Source: Bacillota bacterium
Lineage (GTDB): Bacteria; Bacillota; Clostridia; Oscillospirales; Ruminococcaceae
DNA: 7,050 bases
Assembly: GCA_023456995.1 (NCBI GenBank)
Contig: JAEWNU010000310.1
Span: 1 to 7,050 of the forward strand
Direction of reading: 5' to 3'
Shown: piece after piece, positions 1 to 7,050 of the stretch
Position numbering within the stretch: position 1 is the stretch's first letter
How the letters are laid out: every line of letters begins with the position of its first letter
Position numbers and translations under genes: made by a program
The notes under the pieces: generated by a model
Told to the model about the DNA's origin: nothing
The model's input: only the letters and a program-made list of their open reading frames with translations
Database searches by the model: none

Positions 1-3000
1 TTCCAACCCCGTGCTGCTTCAGATTGAGCAAGAGGTCAAGTTGGCTAAAGTGTTCAAGCCGCAGGGGCCGCAGTTACATAAACTTTCCTTCCAAGCTAGA
101 AATTTACCTTTTATCGAGGACTCGATGGAGGTCGTCTATGGTAAGCCGATTAAGGGGGCGCTGACGCCGCTTAATGAGGTCAACGAGAGCAGCGGCCGTG
201 TCGCTGTATGGGGCGATGTCTTTAAAATTGAAACGCGTGACACCCGCGATGGTTCACGCCGAATTTTCAGCATCTACCTGACCGACTACACCAGCTCAAA
301 TATGATTAAAATGTTGATGGATATGCAGGAGGTCGCCCCGCTGGAGCGTATTAAAGTGGGAGACACCATTGTCGTACAGGGGGACGCCTCGTTTGACAAA
401 TACGACCGAGAGGTCAATATCCGAGCCTATCATATCGGTAGGGTACAAAAGATCACGCGGCAAGATACCTGTGAGAATAAGCGCGTGGAGTTGCACGCTC
501 ACACCAAAATGTCGGCGATGGATGGCATTGTTTCTGCTACAGATTTGGTCACTGCTGCCGCCAATTTTGGACATCCAGCCATTGCTATTACCGACCACGG
601 CGTAGCGCAGGCCTATCCAGACGCTGCCGCAGCCGCCCAGAAGATGACCAAGGCTGGAAAGCCTATTAAAATTCTTTACGGCGTTGAGGGGTACCTCGTC
701 AACGACCAGATTCCAGCTGTGACGGGCGAGGGCACCCAGTCTATTGATAGCGAATTGATTGTCTTCGATCTTGAAACAACCGGACTTTCCGCCGCTAATG
801 AGCGAATTATTGAAATTGGTGCCATCAAGATAAAAAATGGCGAGATCCTGGACGAATTTGACATCTTTGTTGATCCACAACAGACGTTGTCCTCGGAGAT
901 TGTAAAGCTAACTAACATTACAGATGAAATGCTGGTTGGCGCACCCAGTGAGGCGGAGGCAATTGAGAAGTTTTATGAATTTTGCGGCGGGGAAAATGCC
1001 GTTTTAATCGCGCACAATGCACGGTTTGATACATCGTTTTTGAAGGTTGCCGCCAGAAGATGTGGCAAGCCTTATAACTTTACAGTTGTAGATACGTTGA
1101 TTCTAGCGCGCGCCGTCTATTCTGAGCTGAAGTCTTTTAAGCTTGGCAAGCTTGCGGAATACTTAAGCGTTGATGAGTTTCAGGCTCACCGCGCTTGTGA
1201 TGATGCGAGAGCGTTGGCGCAGATATTCTTTAAAATGACCGAAAAGATCAAAACCAACGGTACGCTGGAAACGGTGCGAGACCTGAATACCTCACTGGAT
1301 ATGGTTGATTATAAGAAAGTTCCAAGCTATCACATCATTATTCTGGCGGAGAATCTGGTTGGTCTTAAAAATCTCTACCGGCTCATTTCCGAAAGCCATG
1401 TTAACAATTTTTATAAAAACCCGCGCATCTTGAAAAGTAACATCATTAAATGGCGCGAGGGATTGATTCTTGGTAGTGCTTGTGAGGCAGGCGAGTTGTT
1501 CCGCGCCTTGATGGAAGGTTCACAATTCAGCGAGCTTTGTGAAGTGGCGAAGTTCTATGATTTTTTAGAAATTCAGCCGATAGGCAATAATGAATTTTTA
1601 CTGCGCAACGGACGCTGTAAATCCGAGGATGAGCTGCGCGATCTCAATCGCACCATTGTGCGGGTGGGTGACCATCTTGGCATTCCGGTTTGCGCCACAG
1701 GCGACGTGCATTTTCTAAATCCGGTGGATGCATCTTTTCGCGCAGTACTTATGGCGGGCTTAGGTTTTTCCGACGCGGATAATCAGGCGCCGCTATATCT
1801 TAAAACCACCGACGAAATGCTCGAGGAGTTCTCTTATTTCGGCAAAGAAAAAGCGTTTGAGCTGGTGGTGAAAAACCCTGGTATGATCGCTGAGCGTATT
1901 GAAACTATTAAGCCGATTCCCGACGGAACTTTTCCGCCCTCTATCGAAGGTTCAGACGAGGAATTGGAGCGCTTGTGCTGGGAGCGCGCAAAGCGCATTT
2001 ATGGAGATCCCGTTCCGGAGCTGGTGGCGAACCGCCTGCAAAAAGAACTGGATTCCATCATCAAAAACGGCTTCTCGGTTATGTATATCACGGCGCAGAA
2101 GTTGGTGGCTAAGTCTGAGAGCTTAGGTTATCTCGTTGGATCGCGTGGTTCGGTTGGTTCATCCTTCGCGGCGACCATGTCGGGCATTTCCGAGGTCAAC
2201 CCCCTGCCGCCTCACTATGCTTGTCCCAAATGCCAATACAGCGAATTTATCACCGATGGTTCGGTGGGCTCGGGTTACGACCTGCTGCCCAAAGCTTGCC
2301 CCAAGTGCGGTGCCGACTGCATACGCGATGGGCATGATATTCCCTTTGAAACTTTTCTGGGCTTTAATGGTGATAAGCAGCCTGATATCGACCTTAACTT
2401 CTCCGGCGAATGCCAGTCGAGCATTCACAAATATACTGAGGAGCTTTTTGGCGCTTCTCAGGTGTTCAAGGCTGGTACGATTTCGACCATCGCAGAAAAA
2501 ACTGCTTATGGTTATGTGAAAAAATATCTAACAGAGCGCAACCGCATTGTGCACAAGGCTGAGGAGGAGCGTCTGGCAATTGGCTGTACCGATGTCAAGC
2601 GTACGACCGGTCAGCATCCGGGCGGCATGGTTGTCATCCCACGCGGGATGGAGGTTACCGACTTTACTCCGGTGCAATATCCGGCGGATAAAAGCGATTC
2701 TGGTATGATGACCACTCACTTCGACTTCCATTCGCTGCATGATACGATTTTAAAGCTTGACGAGCTTGGGCACGACGTGCCGACGATGTATAAGCACCTT
2801 GAGGATATGACTGGGGTCAAGATTGGCGATGTTCCCAACGGTGATGCCGAGGTTATAAGCCTGTTTACGTCGCCTGCGGCACTCGGCGTGACCGAGGAGC
2901 AGATTGACTGCAACACTGGTTCGCTGGCGCTGCCTGAAATGGGCACAAATTTTGTCCGGCAGATGCTTATAGAAGCGCAGCCAAAGAATTTCTCCGACCT

Positions 3001-3811
3001 TTTGCAGATTTCAGGCCTTTCGCACGGAACCGACGTTTGGTTGGGTAATGCACAGGAGCTGATTCACAATGGCACCTGCACCATCTCAGAGGTTATCGGT
3101 ACGCGTGACAGCATCATGGTTTACCTGATGCACAAAGGCCTTGAACCAGGGTTGGCATTTAAAATTATGGAGATCACCCGAAAGGGCAAGGCAGCTTCAA
3201 GTCTTACACCCGATATGGTCAAGACTATGAAGGAGCATAATGTCCCCGATTGGTATATCGAGAGCTGTTTTAAGATTAAATACATGTTTCCGAAGGCGCA
3301 CGCCGCCGCTTATGTCACTTCGGCGGTCAAACTGGGATGGTATAAAATTCATCATCCACTGGAGTTTTACGCAACTTATTTCACAGTTCGGCCTGAAGAT
3401 TTTGATACTGAAACCGTCTTAATGGGCAGGGGTGCGGTCAAAAGTCGAATTGACAATCTGCGCGGTATGGGACTGGATCGCAGCGCCAAGGATGACAACC
3501 TCCTTTATGTGCTGAGTATTATTTATGAAATGCTGGCACGCGGCTTTGGATTTTTGCCGGTTGATCTGCAAAAGTCTGCTGCAAACCGCTTTACGGTGGA
3601 GGGGAAAAACATCCGACTGCCGTTCGGCGCGCTCAAGGGCGTGGGTGGTACGGCAGCGCAAGGCTTGTATGATGCGGCGCAAAAAGGCCCATTTTTGTCC
3701 ATAGACGAGTTTGCGGAACATGCGGGTGTATCCAAAACGGTCATTGAATCGCTTAAAAACTTAGGCGCTTTTGGTGATTTACCCGAAACAAATCAAATTT
3801 CTTTATTCTAG
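1..3811 (+). CDS. polC: DNA polymerase III PolC-type alpha subunit, 5' end cut off by the window
   Basis: Replicative DNA polymerase of low-GC Gram-positives, with built-in 3'-5' proofreading. The frame is open to base 2, and the GTG at base 11 has no ribosome binding site, so it is not the true start. From that GTG 1266 residues are visible; family members are usually about 1430-1460, so about 170-190 N-terminal residues lie outside. Numbering from the GTG: OB fold about 65-150; PHP domain about 159-245 and 425-570, with HAH (162-164), DH (195-196), E226, H463, C491, D565 and H567; the exonuclease is inserted into it, with D253/E255, D340, H393 and D398; polymerase motif GSRGSVGSS (710-718); zinc-binding cysteines 738, 741, 763, 766; catalytic PDIDLNF (D792, D794) and LKLD (D917); C-terminal QISLF, a sliding-clamp binding motif. 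All key residues are present, so the enzyme looks intact. It ends at TAG, 88 nt before hisZ. Identification is firm. Confidence 0.97.
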   Translation, partial: SNPVLLQIEQEVKLAKVFKPQGPQLHKLSFQARNLPFIEDSMEVVYGKPIKGALTPLNEVNESSGRVAVWGDVFKIETRDTRDGSRRIFSIYLTDYTSSNMIKMLMDMQEVAPLERIKVGDTIVVQGDASFDKYDREVNIRAYHIGRVQKITRQDTCENKRVELHAHTKMSAMDGIVSATDLVTAAANFGHPAIAITDHGVAQAYPDAAAAAQKMTKAGKPIKILYGVEGYLVNDQIPAVTGEGTQSIDSELIVFDLETTGLSAANERIIEIGAIKIKNGEILDEFDIFVDPQQTLSSEIVKLTNITDEMLVGAPSEAEAIEKFYEFCGGENAVLIAHNARFDTSFLKVAARRCGKPYNFTVVDTLILARAVYSELKSFKLGKLAEYLSVDEFQAHRACDDARALAQIFFKMTEKIKTNGTLETVRDLNTSLDMVDYKKVPSYHIIILAENLVGLKNLYRLISESHVNNFYKNPRILKSNIIKWREGLILGSACEAGELFRALMEGSQFSELCEVAKFYDFLEIQPIGNNEFLLRNGRCKSEDELRDLNRTIVRVGDHLGIPVCATGDVHFLNPVDASFRAVLMAGLGFSDADNQAPLYLKTTDEMLEEFSYFGKEKAFELVVKNPGMIAERIETIKPIPDGTFPPSIEGSDEELERLCWERAKRIYGDPVPELVANRLQKELDSIIKNGFSVMYITAQKLVAKSESLGYLVGSRGSVGSSFAATMSGISEVNPLPPHYACPKCQYSEFITDGSVGSGYDLLPKACPKCGADCIRDGHDIPFETFLGFNGDKQPDIDLNFSGECQSSIHKYTEELFGASQVFKAGTISTIAEKTAYGYVKKYLTERNRIVHKAEEERLAIGCTDVKRTTGQHPGGMVVIPRGMEVTDFTPVQYPADKSDSGMMTTHFDFHSLHDTILKLDELGHDVPTMYKHLEDMTGVKIGDVPNGDAEVISLFTSPAALGVTEEQIDCNTGSLALPEMGTNFVRQMLIEAQPKNFSDLLQISGLSHGTDVWLGNAQELIHNGTCTISEVIGTRDSIMVYLMHKGLEPGLAFKIMEITRKGKAASSLTPDMVKTMKEHNVPDWYIESCFKIKYMFPKAHAAAYVTSAVKLGWYKIHHPLEFYATYFTVRPEDFDTETVLMGRGAVKSRIDNLRGMGLDRSAKDDNLLYVLSIIYEMLARGFGFLPVDLQKSAANRFTVEGKNIRLPFGALKGVGGTAAQGLYDAAQKGPFLSIDEFAEHAGVSKTVIESLKNLGAFGDLPETNQISLF

Positions 3812-3840
3812 TTGACAAAAAACAATTTATACACTAATAT
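3812..3840 (+). promoter_or_regulatory. Near-consensus sigma-A promoter for the his operon
   Basis: A perfect -35 box TTGACA (3812-3817) and a -10 box TAATAT (3835-3840, one mismatch to TATAAT) are separated by exactly 17 bp, the optimal spacing for the housekeeping sigma factor. The -35 begins on the base after the polC stop codon. Transcription should begin near A3847, giving an untranslated leader of about 53 nt before the hisZ ATG. The spacing and match are seen directly; promoter activity is inferred. It implies that the his genes can be transcribed independently of polC. Confidence 0.85.
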
Positions 3841-3849
3841 GGCAATATG

Positions 3850-3861
3850 TTAGCGTGCTAA
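3850..3861. promoter_or_regulatory. Operator-like palindrome at the predicted transcription start
   Basis: TTAGC-GT-GCTAA has two perfect 5-bp inverted arms around a 2-bp centre. It lies about +4 to +15 relative to the predicted start of transcription, where a bound repressor would block the promoter. The central gap is too short for an RNA hairpin, so a DNA-binding site is the more natural reading. TrpR-family repressors (YerC/HisR) have been proposed to control his genes in Firmicutes, but whether this motif fits such a regulator cannot be decided from one site. A 12-bp palindrome can also arise by chance. Confidence 0.35.
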
Positions 3862-3889
3862 AGCGCACTGACACTACATACAGGATTGC

Positions 3890-3894
3890 AGGTG
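3890..3894 (+). promoter_or_regulatory. Ribosome binding site that sets the hisZ start
   Basis: AGGTG lies 5 nt before the ATG at 3900 and is a partial match to AGGAGG. It is weaker than the sites before hisG, hisD and the fourth gene. It supports the ATG over the upstream in-frame GTG at 3855, which would sit only about 8 nt from the predicted transcript start and has no Shine-Dalgarno sequence. Confidence 0.6.
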
Positions 3895-3899
3895 TCTTA

Positions 3900-5084
3900 A
3901 TGAATCAGTTTAGCAAAATTACACCGGACGGCACAAAAGACCGGTTGTTTGACGAGTGTGAAAAACGTGGTCGGTTTACTCAGGCGCTGCGTACATTGTT
4001 TGAGTCCCGGGGGTTTGGTGAGGTTTCGACCCCGGTGCTGGAATATTATGATGTGTTCGATACCGCGCGGGCTTATTTTCCGCCGGAGAGTATCTATAAA
4101 TTAATTGACCATACTGGCCGCATTCTTATTTTAAGGCCAGATTGTACCATCCCGATTGCCCGGCTTATCGCTTCCCGCCTTAAAAATGAGAATGGACCTT
4201 TGCGAATTTTTTACAACGAAAATATATACCGCTATGCAGATGGTAACAGCGCTATCTCCGGAGAAATTGCCCAGATGGGTGTGGAATACGTTGGAGGCGG
4301 CCTGCCAATCTGTGATGTTGAAATTGTCGAACTGGCCTGCCGCAGTCTGCGCTCAGTCTGCGGGGGTGATTACCAGCTGGAGCTTTGCCATATCGGCTAT
4401 TTCAATGCACTTATCGATAGTCTTAATACTGATGCGGACACCCGTGAACAGATCAGGGAGCTCGTGGAGCATAAGAACTTTCCGGCGCTCGATCAGATTT
4501 TGGAGCGATTTTCAGGTTTTCCGGCGCAAAAAGCACTTAAAAAGCTGCCAGCGTTGTTTGGCTCGGCGGCGGTACTCGACGAGGCGCGCAGTTTGTTTAG
4601 AAGTGAGGCAGCGGACAAAGCGCTCGATTATCTTGCCTACATCTACCGTTCACTCTCGGCACTGGGACTGGATAGCCACCTGACCATTGATTTAGGGCTA
4701 GTCAATCAGGCAGACTATTACACTGGCATTATCTTCCGAGGATACACCGCAGGGGCGGGGGAGCCGGTGCTTTCCGGCGGGCGCTATGATGGACTTATCA
4801 AGGAGTTTGGCGAGGATCGCCCCGCCACCGGATTTGGTATCAACCTCGATTTGCTTTGCGAAAAGGCCGAGGCAACCGCCGTTATCAAGCTGCCATCTGC
4901 CGCGGTATTAGTGGATGAAACCAGCGACATTAGATTGGCTTTTGAGTTACTGGACCGTTTGGGAAACCAGCGCTTCTGCGCACAGCTGATTCCTACGACA
5001 AACATTGCCGAAGCCGAGCCGAAAAGCGGCTTTGACCGCACGTTTGTCGTGACAGGTAGTGACAGCAGGGAGGTACTGGTATGA
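3900..5084 (+). CDS. hisZ: ATP phosphoribosyltransferase regulatory subunit HisZ
   Basis: A 394-residue paralogue of the class II histidyl-tRNA synthetase catalytic core. In the family it does not charge tRNA; it assembles with short HisG, is needed for its activity and carries the histidine feedback site. Visible: the typical HisZ opening ITPDGTKD (7-14), a motif 2-like RPDCT (79-83) followed by the FYNENIYRY stretch, DYYTG (272-276) and a motif 3-like SGGRYDGL (292-299). Histidyl-tRNA synthetases usually have an RGLDYY motif with a catalytic arginine; here the equivalent is NQADYY, so that arginine is absent, as expected for a regulatory paralogue. The ATG at 3900 was chosen over an in-frame GTG at 3855 because that GTG adds 15 residues before the family's usual N-terminus, has no ribosome binding site and lies almost at the predicted transcript start. 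It overlaps hisG by 4 bp. Length is normal for HisZ, and the neighbouring hisG rules out a true hisS in practice. Confidence 0.93.
   Translation: MNQFSKITPDGTKDRLFDECEKRGRFTQALRTLFESRGFGEVSTPVLEYYDVFDTARAYFPPESIYKLIDHTGRILILRPDCTIPIARLIASRLKNENGPLRIFYNENIYRYADGNSAISGEIAQMGVEYVGGGLPICDVEIVELACRSLRSVCGGDYQLELCHIGYFNALIDSLNTDADTREQIRELVEHKNFPALDQILERFSGFPAQKALKKLPALFGSAAVLDEARSLFRSEAADKALDYLAYIYRSLSALGLDSHLTIDLGLVNQADYYTGIIFRGYTAGAGEPVLSGGRYDGLIKEFGEDRPATGFGINLDLLCEKAEATAVIKLPSAAVLVDETSDIRLAFELLDRLGNQRFCAQLIPTTNIAEAEPKSGFDRTFVVTGSDSREVLV
5067..5074 (+). promoter_or_regulatory. Strong ribosome binding site for hisG
   Basis: AGGGAGGT, containing GGAGG at 5069-5073, lies within the last codons of hisZ, 7 nt before the hisG ATG. 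It confirms the overlapping start and allows independent as well as coupled initiation. Confidence 0.85.
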
Positions 5085-5722
5085 GCAATACCATTAGAAT
5101 GGCGCTGACCAAGGGTCGCATTGAAAAAGGCGCAATCGCACTGCTTGAAAAGGCGGGATACGGCTGTACGGGCCTAAAAGATAAGGGCAGACGACTCATC
5201 GTCCCCACTGACGGCGGAGAGATTGATGTCGTTTTTGCTAAGGCTGCCGATGTAATCACCTACGTTGAGACTGGCGCATGTGATATTGGCATTGTCGGCA
5301 AGGATACAATTTTGGAAAATGGTCGTTCTTTTTACGAAATGGCTGACCTGGGTATCGGAAAATGCCGCATGGTGTTGGCTGCACCCAAGGGCAAAGATGT
5401 TTTTGAAGGCTATGCGGCAAAACGCATCGCCAGCAAATACCCTAAAATTGCTGCAGATTACTTTGCCCGAAAGCAAATGGACGTTAAAATTCTTAAAATA
5501 GAGGGTTCTGTGGAACTAGGCCCGGTGCTGGGTATCACCGACGCAATTGTCGATCTGGTCGAAACCGGCAAAACGCTGGCGGAAAACGGGCTGGAAGTTA
5601 TTGAAACGGTCTGCGAGGTATCCACCCGTGTGATCGTCAATATTGCGAGCTTGAAGCTTTCTAAAAATCAGATTGAAGAAATTGTGGAACGCTTGAATCA
5701 GGCAAAGGAGGCGACAAAATGA
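5081..5722 (+). CDS. hisG: ATP phosphoribosyltransferase catalytic subunit, short form HisG
   Basis: Joins ATP and PRPP to give N1-(5-phosphoribosyl)-ATP, the first and feedback-controlled step of histidine biosynthesis, in the cytoplasm. At 213 residues it is the short form and lacks the C-terminal regulatory domain of the roughly 300-residue long form, so it should depend on HisZ from the gene just upstream. Visible motifs: N-terminal ALTKGRI (8-14), the ETGACDIGIVGKD stretch (63-75), and the PRPP-binding loop DAIVDLVETGKTL (154-166), followed by the conserved ENGLEVIE. The start overlaps the hisZ stop in ATGA, and its own stop overlaps the hisD start the same way, which suggests translational coupling and matched subunit output. 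Nothing is missing for this family, and the identification is firm. Confidence 0.97.
   Translation: MSNTIRMALTKGRIEKGAIALLEKAGYGCTGLKDKGRRLIVPTDGGEIDVVFAKAADVITYVETGACDIGIVGKDTILENGRSFYEMADLGIGKCRMVLAAPKGKDVFEGYAAKRIASKYPKIAADYFARKQMDVKILKIEGSVELGPVLGITDAIVDLVETGKTLAENGLEVIETVCEVSTRVIVNIASLKLSKNQIEEIVERLNQAKEATK
5704..5711 (+). promoter_or_regulatory. Strong ribosome binding site for hisD
   Basis: AAAGGAGG, close to the ideal Firmicutes Shine-Dalgarno sequence, ends 7 nt before the hisD ATG and lies inside the 3' end of hisG. It fixes the hisD start at the ATGA overlap. Confidence 0.88.
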
Positions 5723-7014
5723 TCAAAACCATTAAAGCTGACGGCGTTTGTGAATACGCACTGTTTGAAAAGATGCGCTGCCGCTCGGTTGAGACAGACC
5801 GCGCGGTAACTGCAGCCGTCTCCGAAATTATAGAATCAGTGCGAACCCGCGGCGATGAAGCGGTGCGGGAATATACCGTTAAATTTGACAAGCGCTGCCC
5901 CGATGTTTTTGAGGTGCCGCGCGAGATGATCAATGATGCGTTGACTGAGGCCGATGCCGACTTTGTCAGCGCTATTTTAAACGCACAGGAGAATATTGTC
6001 GCGTTCCATCAGCGTCAGAAGGCACAGAGCTTTATCGATGCGCAGCCCAACGGTGTTATTTTAGGCCAACGGGTGCGCGGCTTAAAGCGGGTTGGATTGT
6101 ATGTGCCCGGAGGCACAGCAGCGTATCCTTCGTCGGTGCTTATGAACGCTATCCCTGCTAAAATTGCGGGTGTGGAAGAGCTGATTATGGTCACGCCGCC
6201 CAGCGAAAACGGCAAGCCGAATCCGGATATTCTCACAGCGGCGGCTATTTGCGGTGTTGACCGCGTGTTCCTCATGGGTGGCGCACAGGCGGTGGCTGCG
6301 CTGGCATTCGGCACCGAGAGTGTACCGAGAGTGGACAAAATTGTCGGCCCAGGCAACATCTTTGTAGCGACCGCTAAAAAGCTGCTTTTTGGTACCGTGG
6401 ATATTGACATGATCGCTGGCCCGAGCGAGATCTTGATAATGGCGGATGACAGTGCAAACGGGCGCTATGTCGCCGCGGATATGATGGGACAGGCGGAGCA
6501 CGATCGCATGGCCTCCGCTGTGCTGCTGACCACCAGCGAACGGCTGGCAAATGATACGGTTGATGAGATTGCGCGACAGATTCAGACTTTGCCGCGCCGT
6601 GAGATTATAGAAGCTTCTTTAAAAGACTACGGTGCAATTATCCTGTGTGAAAATGAAGCACAGATGATTGAGCTGGCTAATACGCTGGCGCCTGAGCATC
6701 TTGAGGTTCAGGTCAAAGACCCAATGAGGTTGTTGGGCGTTTTGGATAATGCGGGCTCAGTATTTCTCGGGGAATATACGCCCGAACCACTTGGCGATTA
6801 TTATGCAGGTCCGAACCATGTATTGCCAACCAGCGGCACTGCTCGCTTTTTCTCGCCACTTGGGGTAGATAGCTTTGTCAAGCGCAGCGCGTTTTTATAT
6901 TACACCAAGGAGGCTATGCAGCAATGCGCCGCTGATATCCTGACCATCGCGCAGCGTGAGGGCCTTGACGCACACGGCAACGCGGTACAAGTTCGCCTTG
7001 ATAACGCGTTTTAG
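5719..7014 (+). CDS. hisD: Histidinol dehydrogenase HisD
   Basis: Zinc- and NAD-dependent enzyme that oxidises L-histidinol via histidinal to L-histidine, the last two steps of the pathway. The 431 residues match the usual family length. Visible in order: [14 protein letters not shown] (126-139), the [13 protein letters not shown] stretch, VGPGN followed by the AGPSE signature, GQAEHD with zinc ligands Q258 and H261, APEHLE with catalytic E326 and H327, [11 protein letters not shown] with zinc ligand D360 and H367, and zinc ligand H419 in DAHGN. These positions agree almost exactly with E. coli HisD numbering (Q259, H262, E326, H327, D360, H419, from memory). All catalytic and metal residues are present, so the enzyme should be active. 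The start overlaps the hisG stop by 4 bp, and the next gene begins 17 nt after its TAG with no terminator between, so the operon continues past the window. Confidence 0.98.
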   Translation: MIKTIKADGVCEYALFEKMRCRSVETDRAVTAAVSEIIESVRTRGDEAVREYTVKFDKRCPDVFEVPREMINDALTEADADFVSAILNAQENIVAFHQRQKAQSFIDAQPNGVILGQRVRGLKRVGLYVPGGTAAYPSSVLMNAIPAKIAGVEELIMVTPPSENGKPNPDILTAAAICGVDRVFLMGGAQAVAALAFGTESVPRVDKIVGPGNIFVATAKKLLFGTVDIDMIAGPSEILIMADDSANGRYVAADMMGQAEHDRMASAVLLTTSERLANDTVDEIARQIQTLPRREIIEASLKDYGAIILCENEAQMIELANTLAPEHLEVQVKDPMRLLGVLDNAGSVFLGEYTPEPLGDYYAGPNHVLPTSGTARFFSPLGVDSFVKRSAFLYYTKEAMQQCAADILTIAQREGLDAHGNAVQVRLDNAF

Positions 7015-7017
7015 CAG

Positions 7018-7025
7018 AAAGGGGA
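7018..7025 (+). promoter_or_regulatory. Ribosome binding site of the gene after hisD
   Basis: AAAGGGGA lies 6 nt before the ATG at 7032. Together with the 17-nt gap and lack of a terminator, it indicates that a further operon gene begins here. Confidence 0.75.
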
Positions 7026-7031
7026 TACACA

Positions 7032-7050
7032 ATGAAACTAAATCCTGCTT
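7032..7050 (+). CDS. Start of a further his-operon gene, cut off by the window
   Basis: Only MKLNPA and one further base are visible, after a good ribosome binding site. Six residues do not identify a product. By position after hisZ-hisG-hisD, the commonest candidates in Firmicutes his operons are hisC (histidinol-phosphate aminotransferase) or hisB (imidazoleglycerol-phosphate dehydratase). This is inference from gene order only, so no symbol is given. Confidence 0.65.

Noticed and set aside
11..13. GTG at base 11 as the true polC start
   Set aside because: The frame is open to the window edge, there is no ribosome binding site upstream, and the protein would lack the family's N-terminal region of about 170-190 residues.
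296..880. 194-codon open frame on the minus strand inside polC
   Set aside because: It overlaps conserved OB, PHP and exonuclease coding sequence, shows no recognisable protein motif and is best explained as a shadow of the polC codon pattern.
2136..2519. 127-codon plus-strand open frame inside polC in another frame
   Set aside because: It covers the zinc-binding and catalytic palm region of PolC; the arginine-rich, motif-free translation is typical of a shadow frame.
3828..3833. TATACA as an alternative -10 box
   Set aside because: It is only 10 bp from the TTGACA box, too close for sigma-A; TAATAT at 3835 has the ideal 17-bp spacing.
3855..3868. GTGC/GCAC hairpin as a rho-independent terminator for polC
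   Set aside because: The stem is only 4 bp, no T-run follows, and it lies downstream of the predicted his transcription start.
3812..3899. T-box, his leader peptide attenuator or other riboswitch before hisZ
   Set aside because: The predicted leader is only about 53 nt, with no run of histidine codons, no T-box sequence and no terminator hairpin followed by T's.
6015..6501. Two overlapping minus-strand open frames (131 and 139 codons) inside hisD
   Set aside because: They lie opposite the most conserved part of HisD, overlap each other in different frames and have no recognisable motifs.
1..7050. A novel system, mobile element, CRISPR array or RNA gene
   Set aside because: Apart from the 88-nt gap, the window is filled by four well-conserved genes and the start of a fifth; I saw no repeats, transposase motifs, tRNA-like folds or unexplained gaps.

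Overview
The window is ordinary, densely coded chromosomal DNA from a low-to-mid GC Firmicute. It contains the 3' nine-tenths or so of polC, the Gram-positive replicative DNA polymerase III alpha subunit, followed on the same strand by the start of a histidine biosynthesis operon: hisZ, hisG, hisD and the first six codons of a further gene. A PolC-type polymerase together with a short-form HisG and a separate HisZ points to Firmicutes. The mixed, roughly balanced base composition (judged by eye) and the gene order suggest a clostridial lineage, possibly Oscillospiraceae/Ruminococcaceae-like. That narrower placement is inference.

Layout: bases 1-3811 hold polC, open at the left edge, with OB, PHP (interrupted by a proofreading exonuclease), zinc-binding, palm and C-terminal clamp-binding elements all visible. 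Bases 3812-3899 are the only real intergenic gap (88 nt). It opens with a near-consensus sigma-A promoter (TTGACA, 17 bp, TAATAT) whose first base directly follows the polC stop codon. Next come a small palindrome just after the expected transcription start and a modest ribosome binding site for hisZ. Bases 3900-7014 hold hisZ, hisG and hisD, joined by two identical 4-bp ATGA start/stop overlaps, each with a strong Shine-Dalgarno sequence. The last bases carry another good ribosome binding site and the start of the next gene.

How the genes work together: HisG and HisZ form the heteromeric ATP phosphoribosyltransferase that makes the first committed step of histidine synthesis. HisZ, a non-catalytic histidyl-tRNA synthetase relative, supplies the feedback control that short HisG lacks. 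HisD performs the last two oxidations, from histidinol to histidine. PolC is functionally unrelated; the promoter suggests the his genes are a separate transcription unit that happens to follow polC.

I found no mobile element, CRISPR array, RNA gene, defence gene or uncharacterised system. The most interesting sequence is the compact regulatory gap between polC and hisZ.
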